Notes: generated by a model from the sequence alone, not told the origin. Numbered from the stretch's first letter, positions 38,574 through 47,240 are shown. The stretch is 64,000 nucleotides of DNA from Shewanella sairae (GCF_023283535.1 NZ_JAKILT010000024.1:1-64000), one strand, 5' to 3'. Made by a program: numbers and translations.

Positions 38574-38744
38574 ATGCGTAAGTCATTATTAACACTAGCA
38601 ATGTTGTTGTCACCAACTGCTGTTTTTGCTCATGAAGGCCACGGTGGTGTTGGGCTTTTTCATCATTTTATGGACTTAGCGCCGGCTCTAGCGCTATTAG
38701 CGGTTATTGCGGTTGGTTTTGTATGGGTTAAAAACCGTAAGTAA
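38574..38744 (+). CDS. small His-rich exported membrane protein, 56 aa
   Basis: The product has a cleavable-looking signal peptide (MRKSLLTLAMLLSPTAVFA, cut after AFA-like VFA), a short HEGHGGVGLFHHF histidine-rich segment, then one membrane segment (LAPALALLAVIAVGFVWV) and a basic end KNRK. ATG 38574 follows AAAGGATGTTGGC. The histidines just outside the membrane could bind metal or haem; this is inference. An FNR-type box at 38464 suggests induction without oxygen. I know no named family for it. Confidence 0.75.
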   Translation: MRKSLLTLAMLLSPTAVFAHEGHGGVGLFHHFMDLAPALALLAVIAVGFVWVKNRK

Positions 38745-38973
38745 CAGAGTGATAAACGGTTGGCTAATTTAGTTGGTCAATCGTTTAGCATTGGTTAATT
38801 TAGCGGTCTATTTCTTCTTGCTGCTGCGCGAAAGTGTGATGCATCCTGCTTTTTTGTATTTGGATATCAGACTTATCTCAATTAGATGGCTGCCAAAGGG
38901 TAGGCAATAGGGTCATTATTTCGTATAATCCGCGCGAAAATTAAAAACCCTATATTTAAGAAGGAAGCTTTTC

Positions 38974-39405
38974 ATGGCTATCGAACGTACTTTTTCTATC
39001 ATTAAGCCTGATGCAGTTGCAAAAAACCACATTGGCGCTATCTATAACCGTTTTGAAACGGCTGGCCTGAAAATCATCGCTTCTAAAATGATCCACCTAA
39101 GCAAAGAACAAGCTGAAGGCTTTTACGCTGAGCACAGCGAGCGTCCTTTCTTTGGTGCTCTAGTTGCATTCATGACTTCTGGTCCTATCATGGTTCAAAC
39201 GCTTGAAGGTGAGAACGCTGTTTTAGCTCACCGTGAAATCCTAGGTGCGACAAACCCAGCTGAAGCTGCGGAAGGTACAATCCGTGCCGATTTCGCTGAA
39301 AGCATCGATGAGAACGCTGCTCACGGTTCTGATTCTGTAGCATCTGCTGAGCGTGAAGTTGCATACTTCTTCAGCGCAGACGAGCTATGTGCACGTACTC
39401 GTTAA
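38974..39405 (+). CDS. ndk: nucleoside diphosphate kinase
   Basis: 143-aa enzyme balancing NTP pools through a phosphohistidine. [17 protein letters not shown] at the start, [15 protein letters not shown], and the active-site His in NAAHGSDS (about 117). ATG 38974 with AGAAGGAAG upstream. Monocistronic with a terminator at 39422. Confidence 0.98.
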   Translation: MAIERTFSIIKPDAVAKNHIGAIYNRFETAGLKIIASKMIHLSKEQAEGFYAEHSERPFFGALVAFMTSGPIMVQTLEGENAVLAHREILGATNPAEAAEGTIRADFAESIDENAAHGSDSVASAEREVAYFFSADELCARTR

Positions 39406-39421
39406 TTCGAACGTGTTAAAC

Positions 39422-39449
39422 AAAAAGGAGCCTAATGGCTCCTTTTTTG
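39422..39449 (+). terminator. terminator of ndk
   Basis: AAAAAGGAGCC-TAAT-GGCTCCTTTTTTG: 7-bp stem followed by T6. Confidence 0.92.
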
Positions 39450-40333
39450 TTTTCTGCTCTTTCTGTAAGGCTTTCTTTACTTTCTGCGGTACATGTTTAG
39501 ATAAATGATAGTCGCTTTAAATAGCTTACCACTCTGCTTATGTTCACCTTTACCTTCAATCTAAAGTATCTTCTATAGAGTAACTACTTATATCGTTTTA
39601 CCTTCAATTGATAAAAAGTGGGGTACATAGTTCTATTTTGTTTATATGGAAGTTGAAGCTCAAAAATTTATGTTATTTCATGATGTCTAATGGTAGGCCA
39701 CATCACTGCTTCCATTTATCTCACTAAAATTACGTTAATAATAACAATAAATTATTTACGTATATTCCACTTAAAAATTCTGAAAGTTGCTACCTATTTG
39801 AGTGAAACCAATTAATGACTTTGTATCATAACAACTAGGTAGGTCAAATATTGCTCTAGCAACAAGCTAGATTTTATAATTTTTTATTACTTTTAATGTT
39901 TGTTTGAAATTATTGGAAGCTTGTTGTTGATTTGGTTGGTTGTATTTTGCGCTTTAAGGTTGTGTGGTTTGGGTTTTACTGTTTGTATTGTGTTAGCATT
40001 TCGTTTCCTCTATATTGCGTTTTTAGATTGTATTCACAAAAAATTAACAAAGTTAATTTTTCTGATACATTGTTGTTGTTATTTATTTATATTTATTACT
40101 GTTAGATTCAAATGCTACGTTAATTAAAAGTTCCTTTTAATCAACATTTTAATGTTGTCTATCTATTTCTAAATGTATCAATTAATATCTTTGCGGTTAT
40201 TTTTATGTTGCGACTGTTGACATAAAAGTTAAATTTAAACAGTATTTAACTCAGAAGCGTTAACCGCTCGTTTAAATAAAACTAAAATAAATTTAACCAT
40301 TCCATTATATATTTTGGAATTGAGGGAATTAAT
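39450..40333. other. long AT-rich gene-free stretch before the TonB receptor
   Basis: About 880 nt, strongly AT-rich in its second half, without a convincing gene. A 75-codon frame at 39900 opens only at TTG, has no ribosome site, and its protein is low-complexity hydrophobic. The final 30 nt hold the receptor's ribosome site (TTGAGGGAATTAAT). No riboswitch or Fur box could be assigned by eye. Its length suggests a regulated leader. Confidence 0.5.
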
Positions 40334-42979
40334 ATGAGCTCTGTATCATTAACAGCAAAAGCTATTCGTAGCAGCTTAATTGCTGCGGCTGCAACAAGCG
40401 TTGCTTTATCTGGATTCGCTTATGCAGAAGAATCTGCAGCAGGAAATACAGCAGAAGAGAGTGTTGAGCGTATTCAAGTTACCGGTTCACGTATTAAGCG
40501 TGCAGACATGGAAACTTCAAGCCCTGTAAGCGTAATTGATGCGTCAGCTATTATGGCATCAGGTGCAACATCTATTGATGATGTTTTACAGAAAATGACT
40601 GCATCTGGCGGTGCAATGACTAACGCTGCCGTAAACAATGGCTCTGGTGGTAACGCTCGCGTAAACTTGCGTGGTTTAGGCTCTAACCGTACTCTGGTAT
40701 TGGTTAACGGTCGCCGAATGATTGCATCGGGTACTGGTGCAGCATCTTCTGTCGATTTGAACACTATTCCAGTTTCAATGATCCAACGTGTTGAAGTACT
40801 AAAAGATGGTGCGTCAGCAGTATATGGTACTGATGCAATTGCTGGCGTGGTAAACGTAATTTTAAAGCGTGACTTTGAAGGCTTTGAAATGAATGTACAA
40901 ACTGGTATGTCTGGTCACGGCGACGCAGATGAAACCAGCGTTGACTTTACTTTAGGTAACACGTTCGATAAAGGTAATGTTGTACTTAATGCTCAATACA
41001 CTAAGCGTGGTGATGCTAGCCAAGCAGATAGAGATTTTTCAGATTGCCCAATCGCAGAAAAAGGTGAAGCTGGTAATAAAGAGTTATTCTGTGCAGGTAG
41101 CTCATACTCTGAAGGCGGTCACATTTGGGGCGCTAACGGTGCAGATTTAAGCGGTCGTGGCGGTGAGTATCATGAGTTTACTGATGCAGATCGTTATAAC
41201 TACTCTAAAGATAGTTTCCTATCTACCCCGATGGAGCGTATCAATCTAAGCATGGCTGGTACTTACGAGCTTTCTGATTCAGTTATGTTTTTCTCTGAAG
41301 CAATGTACTCGAAGCGTTGGTCTGATCAGCAGATGGCTCCTCAGCCTATTTGGAATAGCTCTCCTTGGGTATATCAACCGAAATCTGCAGGCGGCTGGAT
41401 GACTGACGATCTTCTTCCATGGGTTGCGGATGGTGAAGAAGTAAGTTATGGCCGCCGTATGGTTGAATCTGGCTCACGTGATTTCTCTCAAGTTGTTGAC
41501 ACTGTCCGTGTTGTTGTTGGACTTGAAGGTGAGTTTGAAAACGAATGGACTTGGGATGTTTCATACAACAAAGGTAAGAACGATTCAGTTGATACACTAG
41601 CTAATTTGCACAATATTGGTTCTATCAATGATGCTGTATTAGCGGAAGAGTTTGACCCATTCCTGCAGTCTTCATGGGAAGGTGACAGCATTGCTCCTTT
41701 CATCTACACAGAGCTGAATGCTGGTGGTAGTGAATTAGATATTATGGCTGCTTCATTATCTGGTGATATCGTTGATTTACCAGCAGGTACAATGGGCTTT
41801 GCCGCAGGTTATGAGTTCAGAAAAGAGTCTGCTTACTACACTCCAGATTCATTAACGGCTCAGGGATTAGCGAATGATCCTCGAGTAGAACCTACTGCAG
41901 GTTCTTTTGATGTAAATGAAGCGTATGCTGAATTAGCTATTCCACTTTTGAGCGATTTACCTCTAGCACAGCAAGTAGATTTAAGTGCTGCAATTCGTTA
42001 CTTTGATTACAGCACATTTGGCTCTGACAATACCTGGAAGCTTGGCCTAACATGGCGCATGACCGACGACCTAATGGTACGTGGTGGTATGTCTACCGCA
42101 TTCCGCGCACCAACTGTAAGTGAGCTATATGGCGGTAAGTCACCATCATTTGACCAAATTGTTCACCCTGCAACCGAGCAAACTCAAGCTGAAGTAACTG
42201 TTGGTGGTAACCCTTTCCTAACACCTGAAGAAGCGGATATCACAACACTTGGTTTGGTTTACTCTCCAAGCTTTGTTGATGGCCTATCGCTAACAGTAGA
42301 TTATTATGATATTGAGATCAGCAATACGATTACAAAAGTAGACTCAAACTATGTTGCTAACCAGTGTTTAGATGCTGGTGGTAATAAGATTAATACCGAT
42401 ACTGCGCTTTGTCAGTCTGCAAATATCTCAATCGATAATACCGGCCGTATTCGTTTCGATAACGGACTTCAAAATGTTGGTCAAACTAACACTTCTGGTT
42501 ACGATGTTAACGTAGCATATGTATTTGAAGGATTAGGTTTAGACTGGAGAGCGGGTCTAGATACTTCACTTCTAAATGAATATGAAGAATTTGATCAAGA
42601 TGGTACAGCAGTAGATTACCGTGGTTACATCACAGGTGGTGTAGGTGCTTACGCTAAACTAAAGACTAACTTTAACTTGACTGCTACCGGTAGTGACTGG
42701 AGCGCAACATACGAAGCGCGCTATATCGACGGTATGGATTCATTTGCTTGTAAAGATGACCCTGCAGATTGTTATGCGCCAAGTGTTGATGCCGTTATGT
42801 ATCATGACCTATCAGCAACATATGACCTAACTGAAACTGTTCGTCTATCAGGTGGTGTAAACAACCTATTTGATGAACAGCCGCCATATTACACTGGTAA
42901 CAATGATTCAAATACCGACCCGTACACTTATGACGTACTTGGCCGCTACTTCTTTGTAAGAGCAAGTGTAAAGTTCTAA
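40334..42979 (+). CDS. TonB-dependent outer-membrane receptor
   Basis: 881-aa receptor. Signal peptide to about residue 30 (FAYA-EES), a TonB-box-like segment ERIQVTGSRIKR, a plug domain (about 50-190) with NLRGLGSNRTLVLVNGRR and DGASAVYGTDAIAGVVNVI, then a beta barrel ending in the aromatic terminus FVRASVKF. The type resembles receptors of Shewanella/Alteromonas for oligosaccharides or peptides rather than siderophores; the substrate cannot be named. It is alone, with long upstream and terminator downstream. Four cysteines in the barrel loops (DCPIAE, FCAGSS; CKDDPADCY) may form surface disulfides. Confidence 0.94.
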   Translation: MSSVSLTAKAIRSSLIAAAATSVALSGFAYAEESAAGNTAEESVERIQVTGSRIKRADMETSSPVSVIDASAIMASGATSIDDVLQKMTASGGAMTNAAVNNGSGGNARVNLRGLGSNRTLVLVNGRRMIASGTGAASSVDLNTIPVSMIQRVEVLKDGASAVYGTDAIAGVVNVILKRDFEGFEMNVQTGMSGHGDADETSVDFTLGNTFDKGNVVLNAQYTKRGDASQADRDFSDCPIAEKGEAGNKELFCAGSSYSEGGHIWGANGADLSGRGGEYHEFTDADRYNYSKDSFLSTPMERINLSMAGTYELSDSVMFFSEAMYSKRWSDQQMAPQPIWNSSPWVYQPKSAGGWMTDDLLPWVADGEEVSYGRRMVESGSRDFSQVVDTVRVVVGLEGEFENEWTWDVSYNKGKNDSVDTLANLHNIGSINDAVLAEEFDPFLQSSWEGDSIAPFIYTELNAGGSELDIMAASLSGDIVDLPAGTMGFAAGYEFRKESAYYTPDSLTAQGLANDPRVEPTAGSFDVNEAYAELAIPLLSDLPLAQQVDLSAAIRYFDYSTFGSDNTWKLGLTWRMTDDLMVRGGMSTAFRAPTVSELYGGKSPSFDQIVHPATEQTQAEVTVGGNPFLTPEEADITTLGLVYSPSFVDGLSLTVDYYDIEISNTITKVDSNYVANQCLDAGGNKINTDTALCQSANISIDNTGRIRFDNGLQNVGQTNTSGYDVNVAYVFEGLGLDWRAGLDTSLLNEYEEFDQDGTAVDYRGYITGGVGAYAKLKTNFNLTATGSDWSATYEARYIDGMDSFACKDDPADCYAPSVDAVMYHDLSATYDLTETVRLSGGVNNLFDEQPPYYTGNNDSNTDPYTYDVLGRYFFVRASVKF

Positions 42980-43004
42980 TCAAAAAATAATGTTTAGTAC
43001 ATAA

Positions 43005-43032
43005 TAAAAAACCTCCATTAGGAGGTTTTTTT
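43005..43032 (+). terminator. terminator of the TonB receptor gene
   Basis: TAAAAAACCTCC-ATTA-GGAGGTTTTTTTA: 6-bp GC-rich stem extended by A/T pairs, with T7. Confidence 0.92.
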
Positions 43033-43091
43033 ATGCTTATTGGTCAGCGTTCGCTCATCGGTGCTTGCTAAAGATACAACAGGCAAGGAGA

Positions 43092-43448
43092 TTAATGATT
43101 TAGTCTTAATTCTTGCCTATGTTGCTGACTAAAATGGCTACTGCAAGTCATACAGCGCTGCTCCAGAGGGTCTTTTGCTAAGCGCGCAGCTTCAATTTCA
43201 TTCTCACAATCACTACATACCCCATACAAACCAATTTCTAACTGACAGCGTGCTGCATCTAAACGCATCAGTTCAAAGAATAATGGATGTTCACATAAAT
43301 GAACTTCAGTCATGAGTTGAATCAGTTCACAAAGCGAATAATTATGCTGGTCCATTAGCTTGGCTTGCATATCCGGGAGTGCACCAATCTTTACTCTTAG
43401 ATCCGATTCGATAGCGGTTAAGGTTACTTGGATTTGGTTCGTACTCAC
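43092..43448 (-). CDS. DksA/TraR-type C4 zinc-finger protein
   Basis: 118 aa. The C-terminal half carries a four-cysteine zinc finger CSDCENEIEAARL...CMTC of the DksA/TraR type, preceded by a helical arm. The N-terminal coiled coil is shorter than in DksA and lacks its acidic DxxDxA tip, so it may not act on RNA polymerase in the same way. It has its own promoter region toward dusC. Confidence 0.85.
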   Translation of the reverse strand: MSTNQIQVTLTAIESDLRVKIGALPDMQAKLMDQHNYSLCELIQLMTEVHLCEHPLFFELMRLDAARCQLEIGLYGVCSDCENEIEAARLAKDPLEQRCMTCSSHFSQQHRQELRLNH

Positions 43449-43577
43449 TTCAGTTGCCTACAATTATTGACTTTACGGCTTGTCAGTCTAATGCTGTAGG
43501 CAAAGCACGTTATGATGAAGATCAACTCTGGGTAATATTTTGTACCTTAAGCGACGTAAATCGCACTTAAGATTGAT

Positions 43578-44522
43578 CTAGTCCGGTAGTTTGGCCCGTG
43601 CTGTCTTAAGTACCTGGATGATCTCTTCTGCGGTTTTAAAGACTCTAAGCTCACGAAACAGCTCATCGGCCTCACTATATTGGCGATTTAAATAGCCAAA
43701 CCACTGTTTTATGCGTGCAGGATAGTAAGTACTTTTTCTGCCCTCTAGTTCTCGGTCGGTATAATCAAGCATGAGTTCGAGTGATTGCTGCCATGTATAC
43801 GGCGTGGCCCCTTTGATACTCGCTGCAAGGTTAGGTAAAGAGATGGCGCCACGGCCAACCATAACGGTATCGCAGCCAGTAACCTGCATGCAGCGCTCGG
43901 CATCATCTTTATTCCAGATCTCACCATTAGCTATCACAGGTATCGGCAGCTTATTGTTGATATCCGTGATGTATTCCCAGTACGCTGGTGGTTTATAGCC
44001 ATCGACTTTGCTGCGGGCATGTACGGCAAGTTCGCTTGCGCCAGCTTCATATATTGCAAGCGCGTTTTCCATATACAGTGACTTATCATTAAAGCCTAAG
44101 CGAATCTTTGCGGTGACAGGGTGCTCACTTGGCACTGCATCTCGCATTGCTTTGACTACATTATAAAGCTGCTCTGGATACTGCAACATAACTGCGCCGC
44201 CATTACTGCGGTTAACCATTTTTGCTGGACAACCAAAGTTAACGTCGACACCTTTCGAACCAAGTTCAATTGCTCTGATGGCATTTTCTGCCATCCAGCC
44301 TGGCTCTTGGCCTAGTAGCTGCACTCGAACTGGCGTGCCCGATAAGGTCTGTCCACCGGTTTGTAGTTCAGGGCAAATACGATAAAACACCTTTTCAGGT
44401 AATAGCTGGTCAACCACGCGAACAAACTCGGTGACCATAAGATCATAAGGGTTGATTGCAGAGAGGATCTCTCGCATTAAATCATCAACTACGCCTTCCA
44501 TAGGCGCCAAAATTATTCGCAC
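43578..44522 (-). CDS. dusC: tRNA-dihydrouridine(16) synthase DusC
   Basis: 314-aa FMN enzyme reducing U16 in tRNA. LAPMEGV at the start, TEFVRVVDQLLP and VFYRICPEL (distinct for DusC), catalytic Cys in NFGCPAKMVNRSNGG, and HARSK and VIANGEIW FMN contacts. GTG 44522 is chosen because it gives MRIILAPMEG as in E. coli DusC, with GGATAA just before; an in-frame TTG at 44534 is the alternative. Single gene. Confidence 0.95.
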   Translation of the reverse strand: MRIILAPMEGVVDDLMREILSAINPYDLMVTEFVRVVDQLLPEKVFYRICPELQTGGQTLSGTPVRVQLLGQEPGWMAENAIRAIELGSKGVDVNFGCPAKMVNRSNGGAVMLQYPEQLYNVVKAMRDAVPSEHPVTAKIRLGFNDKSLYMENALAIYEAGASELAVHARSKVDGYKPPAYWEYITDINNKLPIPVIANGEIWNKDDAERCMQVTGCDTVMVGRGAISLPNLAASIKGATPYTWQQSLELMLDYTDRELEGRKSTYYPARIKQWFGYLNRQYSEADELFRELRVFKTAEEIIQVLKTARAKLPD

Positions 44523-44771
44523 AGACTTATCCAATATATCGCTATTTTAAGGCGCAGCATTCTACCTCATCGCAAACTTCTAGGCCAACATAAACACGAG
44601 TCTTGGAGGGCCAGAGAGCTGCTTAGTGCAGGCTTCCAGTTATCTTCTAAATCGTAATTTAATCTTAAGCTTATTAAACAGGCTGCGACTAATATTGAAG
44701 TGCTTGCCCCTATTGCTGGAAAAATGACAGTTAAACATCGAGATATCGTAGATATATGTTTAGGACATTAT

Positions 44772-44800
44772 TTGACCTAGCAGGTTTAATGAGCCATAAA
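44772..44800 (+). promoter_or_regulatory. possible promoter of the bufferin operon
   Basis: TTGACC (44772) and CATAAA (44795) with a 17-nt spacer, about 118 nt before the precursor start. It fits sigma-70 moderately (5/6 and 4/6). The whole 44523-44918 stretch otherwise shows no gene. An ECF-type promoter, as seen for other bufferin operons, was not recognised. Confidence 0.4.
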
Positions 44801-44918
44801 TGTGATAGATGTATATAAATTGAAATTAAATTGCTAACAACAAGGTCTAGTTAAGCAAGCCAACAAAATGTGCTGTTGGTAACCGATATTAAAGTTGATT
44901 AAAGAAAAGGAAGATATT

Positions 44919-45347
44919 ATGAAATTAGTAAATAAAACTGCAATGACTGTCGCTGTTGGTGCTGTTGTTATCGGTAGTGCAATGACTGCTAGTGTGCAAG
45001 CAAGTCCATTTGGTTATAGTGAAATGTCAGCCGGTTACCAATTATTCGTAGGCGAAGGAAAATGTGGCGAAGGTAAGTGCGGTGGCGAGAAGAAAGATGC
45101 TAAAGAAGGTAAGTGCGGTGAAGGCAAATGTGGCGGCGATAAAGCCAAAGCTAAAGAAGGTAAGTGCGGTGAAGGTAAATGTGGCGGCGACAAAGCTAAA
45201 GCAAAAGAAGGTAAGTGTGGTGAAGGTAAATGTGGCGGCGACAAAGCTAAAGCCAAAGAAGGCAAGTGCGGCGAAGGTAAATGTGGTGGCGACAAAGCTA
45301 AGAAAGAAGGTAAGTGTGGTGAAGGTAAATGCGGTGGTGCTAAGTAA
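44919..45347 (+). CDS. bufferin/HvfA-type RiPP precursor with 12 EGKCG motifs
   Basis: 142 aa. A Sec signal peptide (MKLVNKTAMTVAVGAVVIGS..., probable cut after SVQA, residue 28) is followed by a 17-aa linker and, from residue 46 to the end, six tandem units EGKCGEGKCGG plus a lysine-rich spacer (DKAKAK type). That gives 12 EGKCG motifs and 12 cysteines, the only cysteines in the protein. In HvfA/bufferin peptides the cysteine of EGKCG is converted by an MNIO enzyme to a copper-binding heterocycle/thioamide (established for relatives). The genes for MNIO and partner follow. ATG 44919 with AAAAGGAAG upstream. Predicted role: periplasmic copper buffering or sequestration. Confidence 0.93.
   Translation: MKLVNKTAMTVAVGAVVIGSAMTASVQASPFGYSEMSAGYQLFVGEGKCGEGKCGGEKKDAKEGKCGEGKCGGDKAKAKEGKCGEGKCGGDKAKAKEGKCGEGKCGGDKAKAKEGKCGEGKCGGDKAKKEGKCGEGKCGGAK
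45054..45344 (+). repeat. tandem 51-bp coding repeat in the bufferin precursor
   Basis: Units at 45054, 45105, 45156, 45207 (51 nt each), 45258 (48 nt) and 45306 (39 nt, last). Each encodes EGKCGEGKCGG; units differ mostly at synonymous third positions (TGC/TGT, GGT/GGC), so the amino-acid pattern is kept under selection while the DNA drifts. The first spacer (EKKDAK) is the most diverged. Confidence 0.95.
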
Positions 45348-45367
45348 GCTTTCCCTGCACTAAAACG

Positions 45368-45397
45368 GGGTCAGCAAAATGCTGGCCCTATTTGTTT
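45368..45397 (+). terminator. weak terminator/attenuator between precursor and MNIO genes
   Basis: GGGTCAGC-AAAAT-GCTGGCCC (8 bp with one G-U pair) followed by TATTTG rather than a clean T run. It lies in the 79-nt gap after the precursor stop. Likely to let most transcripts end after the precursor, giving more substrate than enzyme. Inferred from sequence and position. Confidence 0.65.
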
Positions 45398-45426
45398 ATA
45401 AATCCCTAATTTAGTGGGTATGTAGT

Positions 45427-46275
45427 ATGACAAATAACAAGGTGAATCATGGGCAAGTTGGTCTTGGGCTGAGGCGGGAGATGCTCGATGAGTTTTGCCA
45501 AACTGTGCCTAGTGATATCGACTTTTTTGAAGTGGCACCAGAAAACTGGATGACTTTAGGAGGCAAGTTTGGTCGCCAGTTTAGAGAACTCACAGAGAAG
45601 CATGAGTTTTATTGTCACGGTTTGTCACTCTCTATCGGCAGTCCTGCACCTTTAGACTTACAGTTTGTAAAAAACATCAAAGATTTTTTAGATGTCCATC
45701 AAATTGGTACTTATTCGGAGCATCTCAGTTATTGCTCCGGCAGCGGTCATATGTATGACTTAATGCCGATCCCATTTACCTCTGAAGCCGTTATGCACGT
45801 TGCAAAAAGGGTGAAGCAAGTCGAAGACATTATCGAAAGGCCGTTAATACTAGAGAATGTTTCTTTTTATGCCGCGCCGGGCGCAGAAATGTCGGAAGCA
45901 GAATTTGTAACAGCAGTGATGCAAGAAGCAGATTGTAAGATGTTGCTAGACGTTAATAACATCTATGTTAATTCGATTAACCATAAATACGATGCAGTTG
46001 ATTTTTTAAAAGCGATGCCTTCTGAGCGAATCGCGTATTTGCATATTGCAGGACATTATGAAGAAGCGGCAGATTTAATCGTTGACACCCATGGCGCAGA
46101 TATCGTTGAGCCAGTATGGAAGTTACTCGATGCTTGTCATCAGTTTCATGGTGTATTCCCAACGTTATTAGAGCGTGACTTTAATATTCCACAAACCAGT
46201 GAATTGCTACTTGAGATCAACAAGGTTCATGATTATCAGAATCGTCACATCGCTAGTTTAAAAAGGAGCGCTTAA
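45427..46275 (+). CDS. MNIO (DUF692) multinuclear iron oxidase, bufferin maturase
   Basis: 282-aa TIM-barrel iron enzyme of the MbnB/BufB/HvfB family. Likely metal ligands are H64 (FYCHGLSLSIG), E98/H99 (SEHLSY), E143 (LENVS), D175 and N177/N178 (LLDVNNIYVN), H206/H210 (LHIAGH), H222 (DTHG) and E249/D251 (ERDFN). Such enzymes oxidise cysteines of the precursor; here the substrate is surely the EGKCG-rich peptide upstream. Ribosome site is poor (GGGTATGTAGT). Its stop TAA shares a base with the next ATG. Confidence 0.95.
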   Translation: MTNNKVNHGQVGLGLRREMLDEFCQTVPSDIDFFEVAPENWMTLGGKFGRQFRELTEKHEFYCHGLSLSIGSPAPLDLQFVKNIKDFLDVHQIGTYSEHLSYCSGSGHMYDLMPIPFTSEAVMHVAKRVKQVEDIIERPLILENVSFYAAPGAEMSEAEFVTAVMQEADCKMLLDVNNIYVNSINHKYDAVDFLKAMPSERIAYLHIAGHYEEAADLIVDTHGADIVEPVWKLLDACHQFHGVFPTLLERDFNIPQTSELLLEINKVHDYQNRHIASLKRSA

Positions 46276-47030
46276 TGAGCTTTGTTGAAGTCCAGCAAAA
46301 CTTTATGGATTACATTAAAGATCCCTCTTTGCCGCTACCAGAGGGGATTGAAGCTCGACGGATGAATGTCTATCGAGAATTGTTTTTCAATAATATCGAT
46401 GGTTTTGTCTCAAACGCCTTTCCTGTTTTAAAAAGTCTTTATACCCCCCAAGACTGGCAGCAATTGGTACAAACATTTTTTGTCACTCACAATTGCCATA
46501 CGCCTATCTTTATAGAGATCGCGCAGGAGTTTTTACTGTTTCTACAAACTGAATACCAAAGCAGCGTAAAAGATCCTGATTTTATGCTCGAACTTGCTCA
46601 TTATGAATGGTTAGAGTTGGTAGTCGCTGTGGCTCGTGACGATGGTCAGCAACATTTAATTGATATTGAACAAGTAGACTTACAGTCAATAAAACTGTGT
46701 GTGTCAGCCGCCTCTCAAATAGCCCAATATGCTTATGATGTGCAGAATATTAGTACGGAATATGTGCCAAAAGTCCCAGGGGAGACACCGCAATTTTTTT
46801 GTATTTATCGCGATCTTGATGAAGAAGTCAGCTTTTTACACTTAAATCCGCTAACAGCTCAGGTATTAGCTTATATCACACAGTATGAATATATCGTGTT
46901 TCCTGAACTCCTCGATTGGTTAATACAGACGTATAGCCATATTGAAGCACCAATACTCGAGCAGGGATGTTTGCAGTTGCTTATTGACTTAAGTGATAGA
47001 GGGATTATTAGACAATTTATTGATAAATAG
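46275..47030 (+). CDS. DUF2063 (BufC/HvfC) partner of the MNIO enzyme
   Basis: 251-aa protein. The N-terminal DUF2063 domain (residues about 5-95) has the family pattern RRMNVYRELFFNNIDGFVSNAFPVLK (in two parts) and a helical C-terminal domain. In related systems this subunit presents the precursor to the MNIO enzyme. It overlaps the MNIO gene by one nucleotide (TAATG), so equal amounts of both proteins are expected. No DoxX-type fourth gene follows, unlike several characterised operons. Confidence 0.92.
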   Translation: MSFVEVQQNFMDYIKDPSLPLPEGIEARRMNVYRELFFNNIDGFVSNAFPVLKSLYTPQDWQQLVQTFFVTHNCHTPIFIEIAQEFLLFLQTEYQSSVKDPDFMLELAHYEWLELVVAVARDDGQQHLIDIEQVDLQSIKLCVSAASQIAQYAYDVQNISTEYVPKVPGETPQFFCIYRDLDEEVSFLHLNPLTAQVLAYITQYEYIVFPELLDWLIQTYSHIEAPILEQGCLQLLIDLSDRGIIRQFIDK

Positions 47031-47072
47031 TCTTTCTATTGCTGTGTCGTATCTCTATAATGACTTCAAAAG

Positions 47073-47086
47073 TTGATCTAGATCAA
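47073..47086 (+). promoter_or_regulatory. perfect FNR-type box after the bufferin operon
   Basis: TTGATCTAGATCAA, an exact TTGAT-N4-ATCAA palindrome, 34 nt before the ATG of the 39-aa ORF. AATAAT at 47101-47106 is a good -10 candidate (5/6), which puts the box centre at about -34: this could mean activation or repression. Confidence 0.7.
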
Positions 47087-47120
47087 TAAATGCAGTTAAC
47101 AATAATAATTAGAGGATACT

Positions 47121-47240
47121 ATGAGTCAGCCGTTTAAAGACCCATTCAACATTGTTTATTTTATTGGTTATATTCTAGTTATGCTGATCCCGACACTACC
47201 TGCTAGTTTGTCTTGGTTAAAGGTGATGGGGTTAATTTAA
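47121..47240 (+). CDS. 39-aa single-pass membrane peptide
   Basis: MSQPFKDPFNIVYFIGYI... with a hydrophobic core NIVYFIGYILVMLIPTLPA and a second short hydrophobic end. AGAGGA seven nt before the ATG is a strong ribosome site, and the start is downstream of an FNR-type box. It is too short for homology-based assignment; I do not recognise it. It lies 90 nt after bufC-like gene but probably has its own promoter. Confidence 0.65.
   Translation: MSQPFKDPFNIVYFIGYILVMLIPTLPASLSWLKVMGLI

Noticed and set aside
39900-40127. 75-aa hydrophobic ORF before the TonB receptor
   Set aside because: TTG start, no ribosome site, low-complexity AT-driven protein.
45035-45295. Antisense proline/histidine-rich ORF over the bufferin repeats
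   Set aside because: Mirror of the GGC/AAG-rich repeat; stop-free because the repeat period is a multiple of three.
45054-45344. CRISPR-like array
   Set aside because: Direct repeats have no unique spacers and are an in-frame coding repeat.
45064-45363. 99-aa lysine/valine-rich ORF in the second frame of the repeats
   Set aside because: Shadow frame of the 51-bp repeat, without its own ribosome site.
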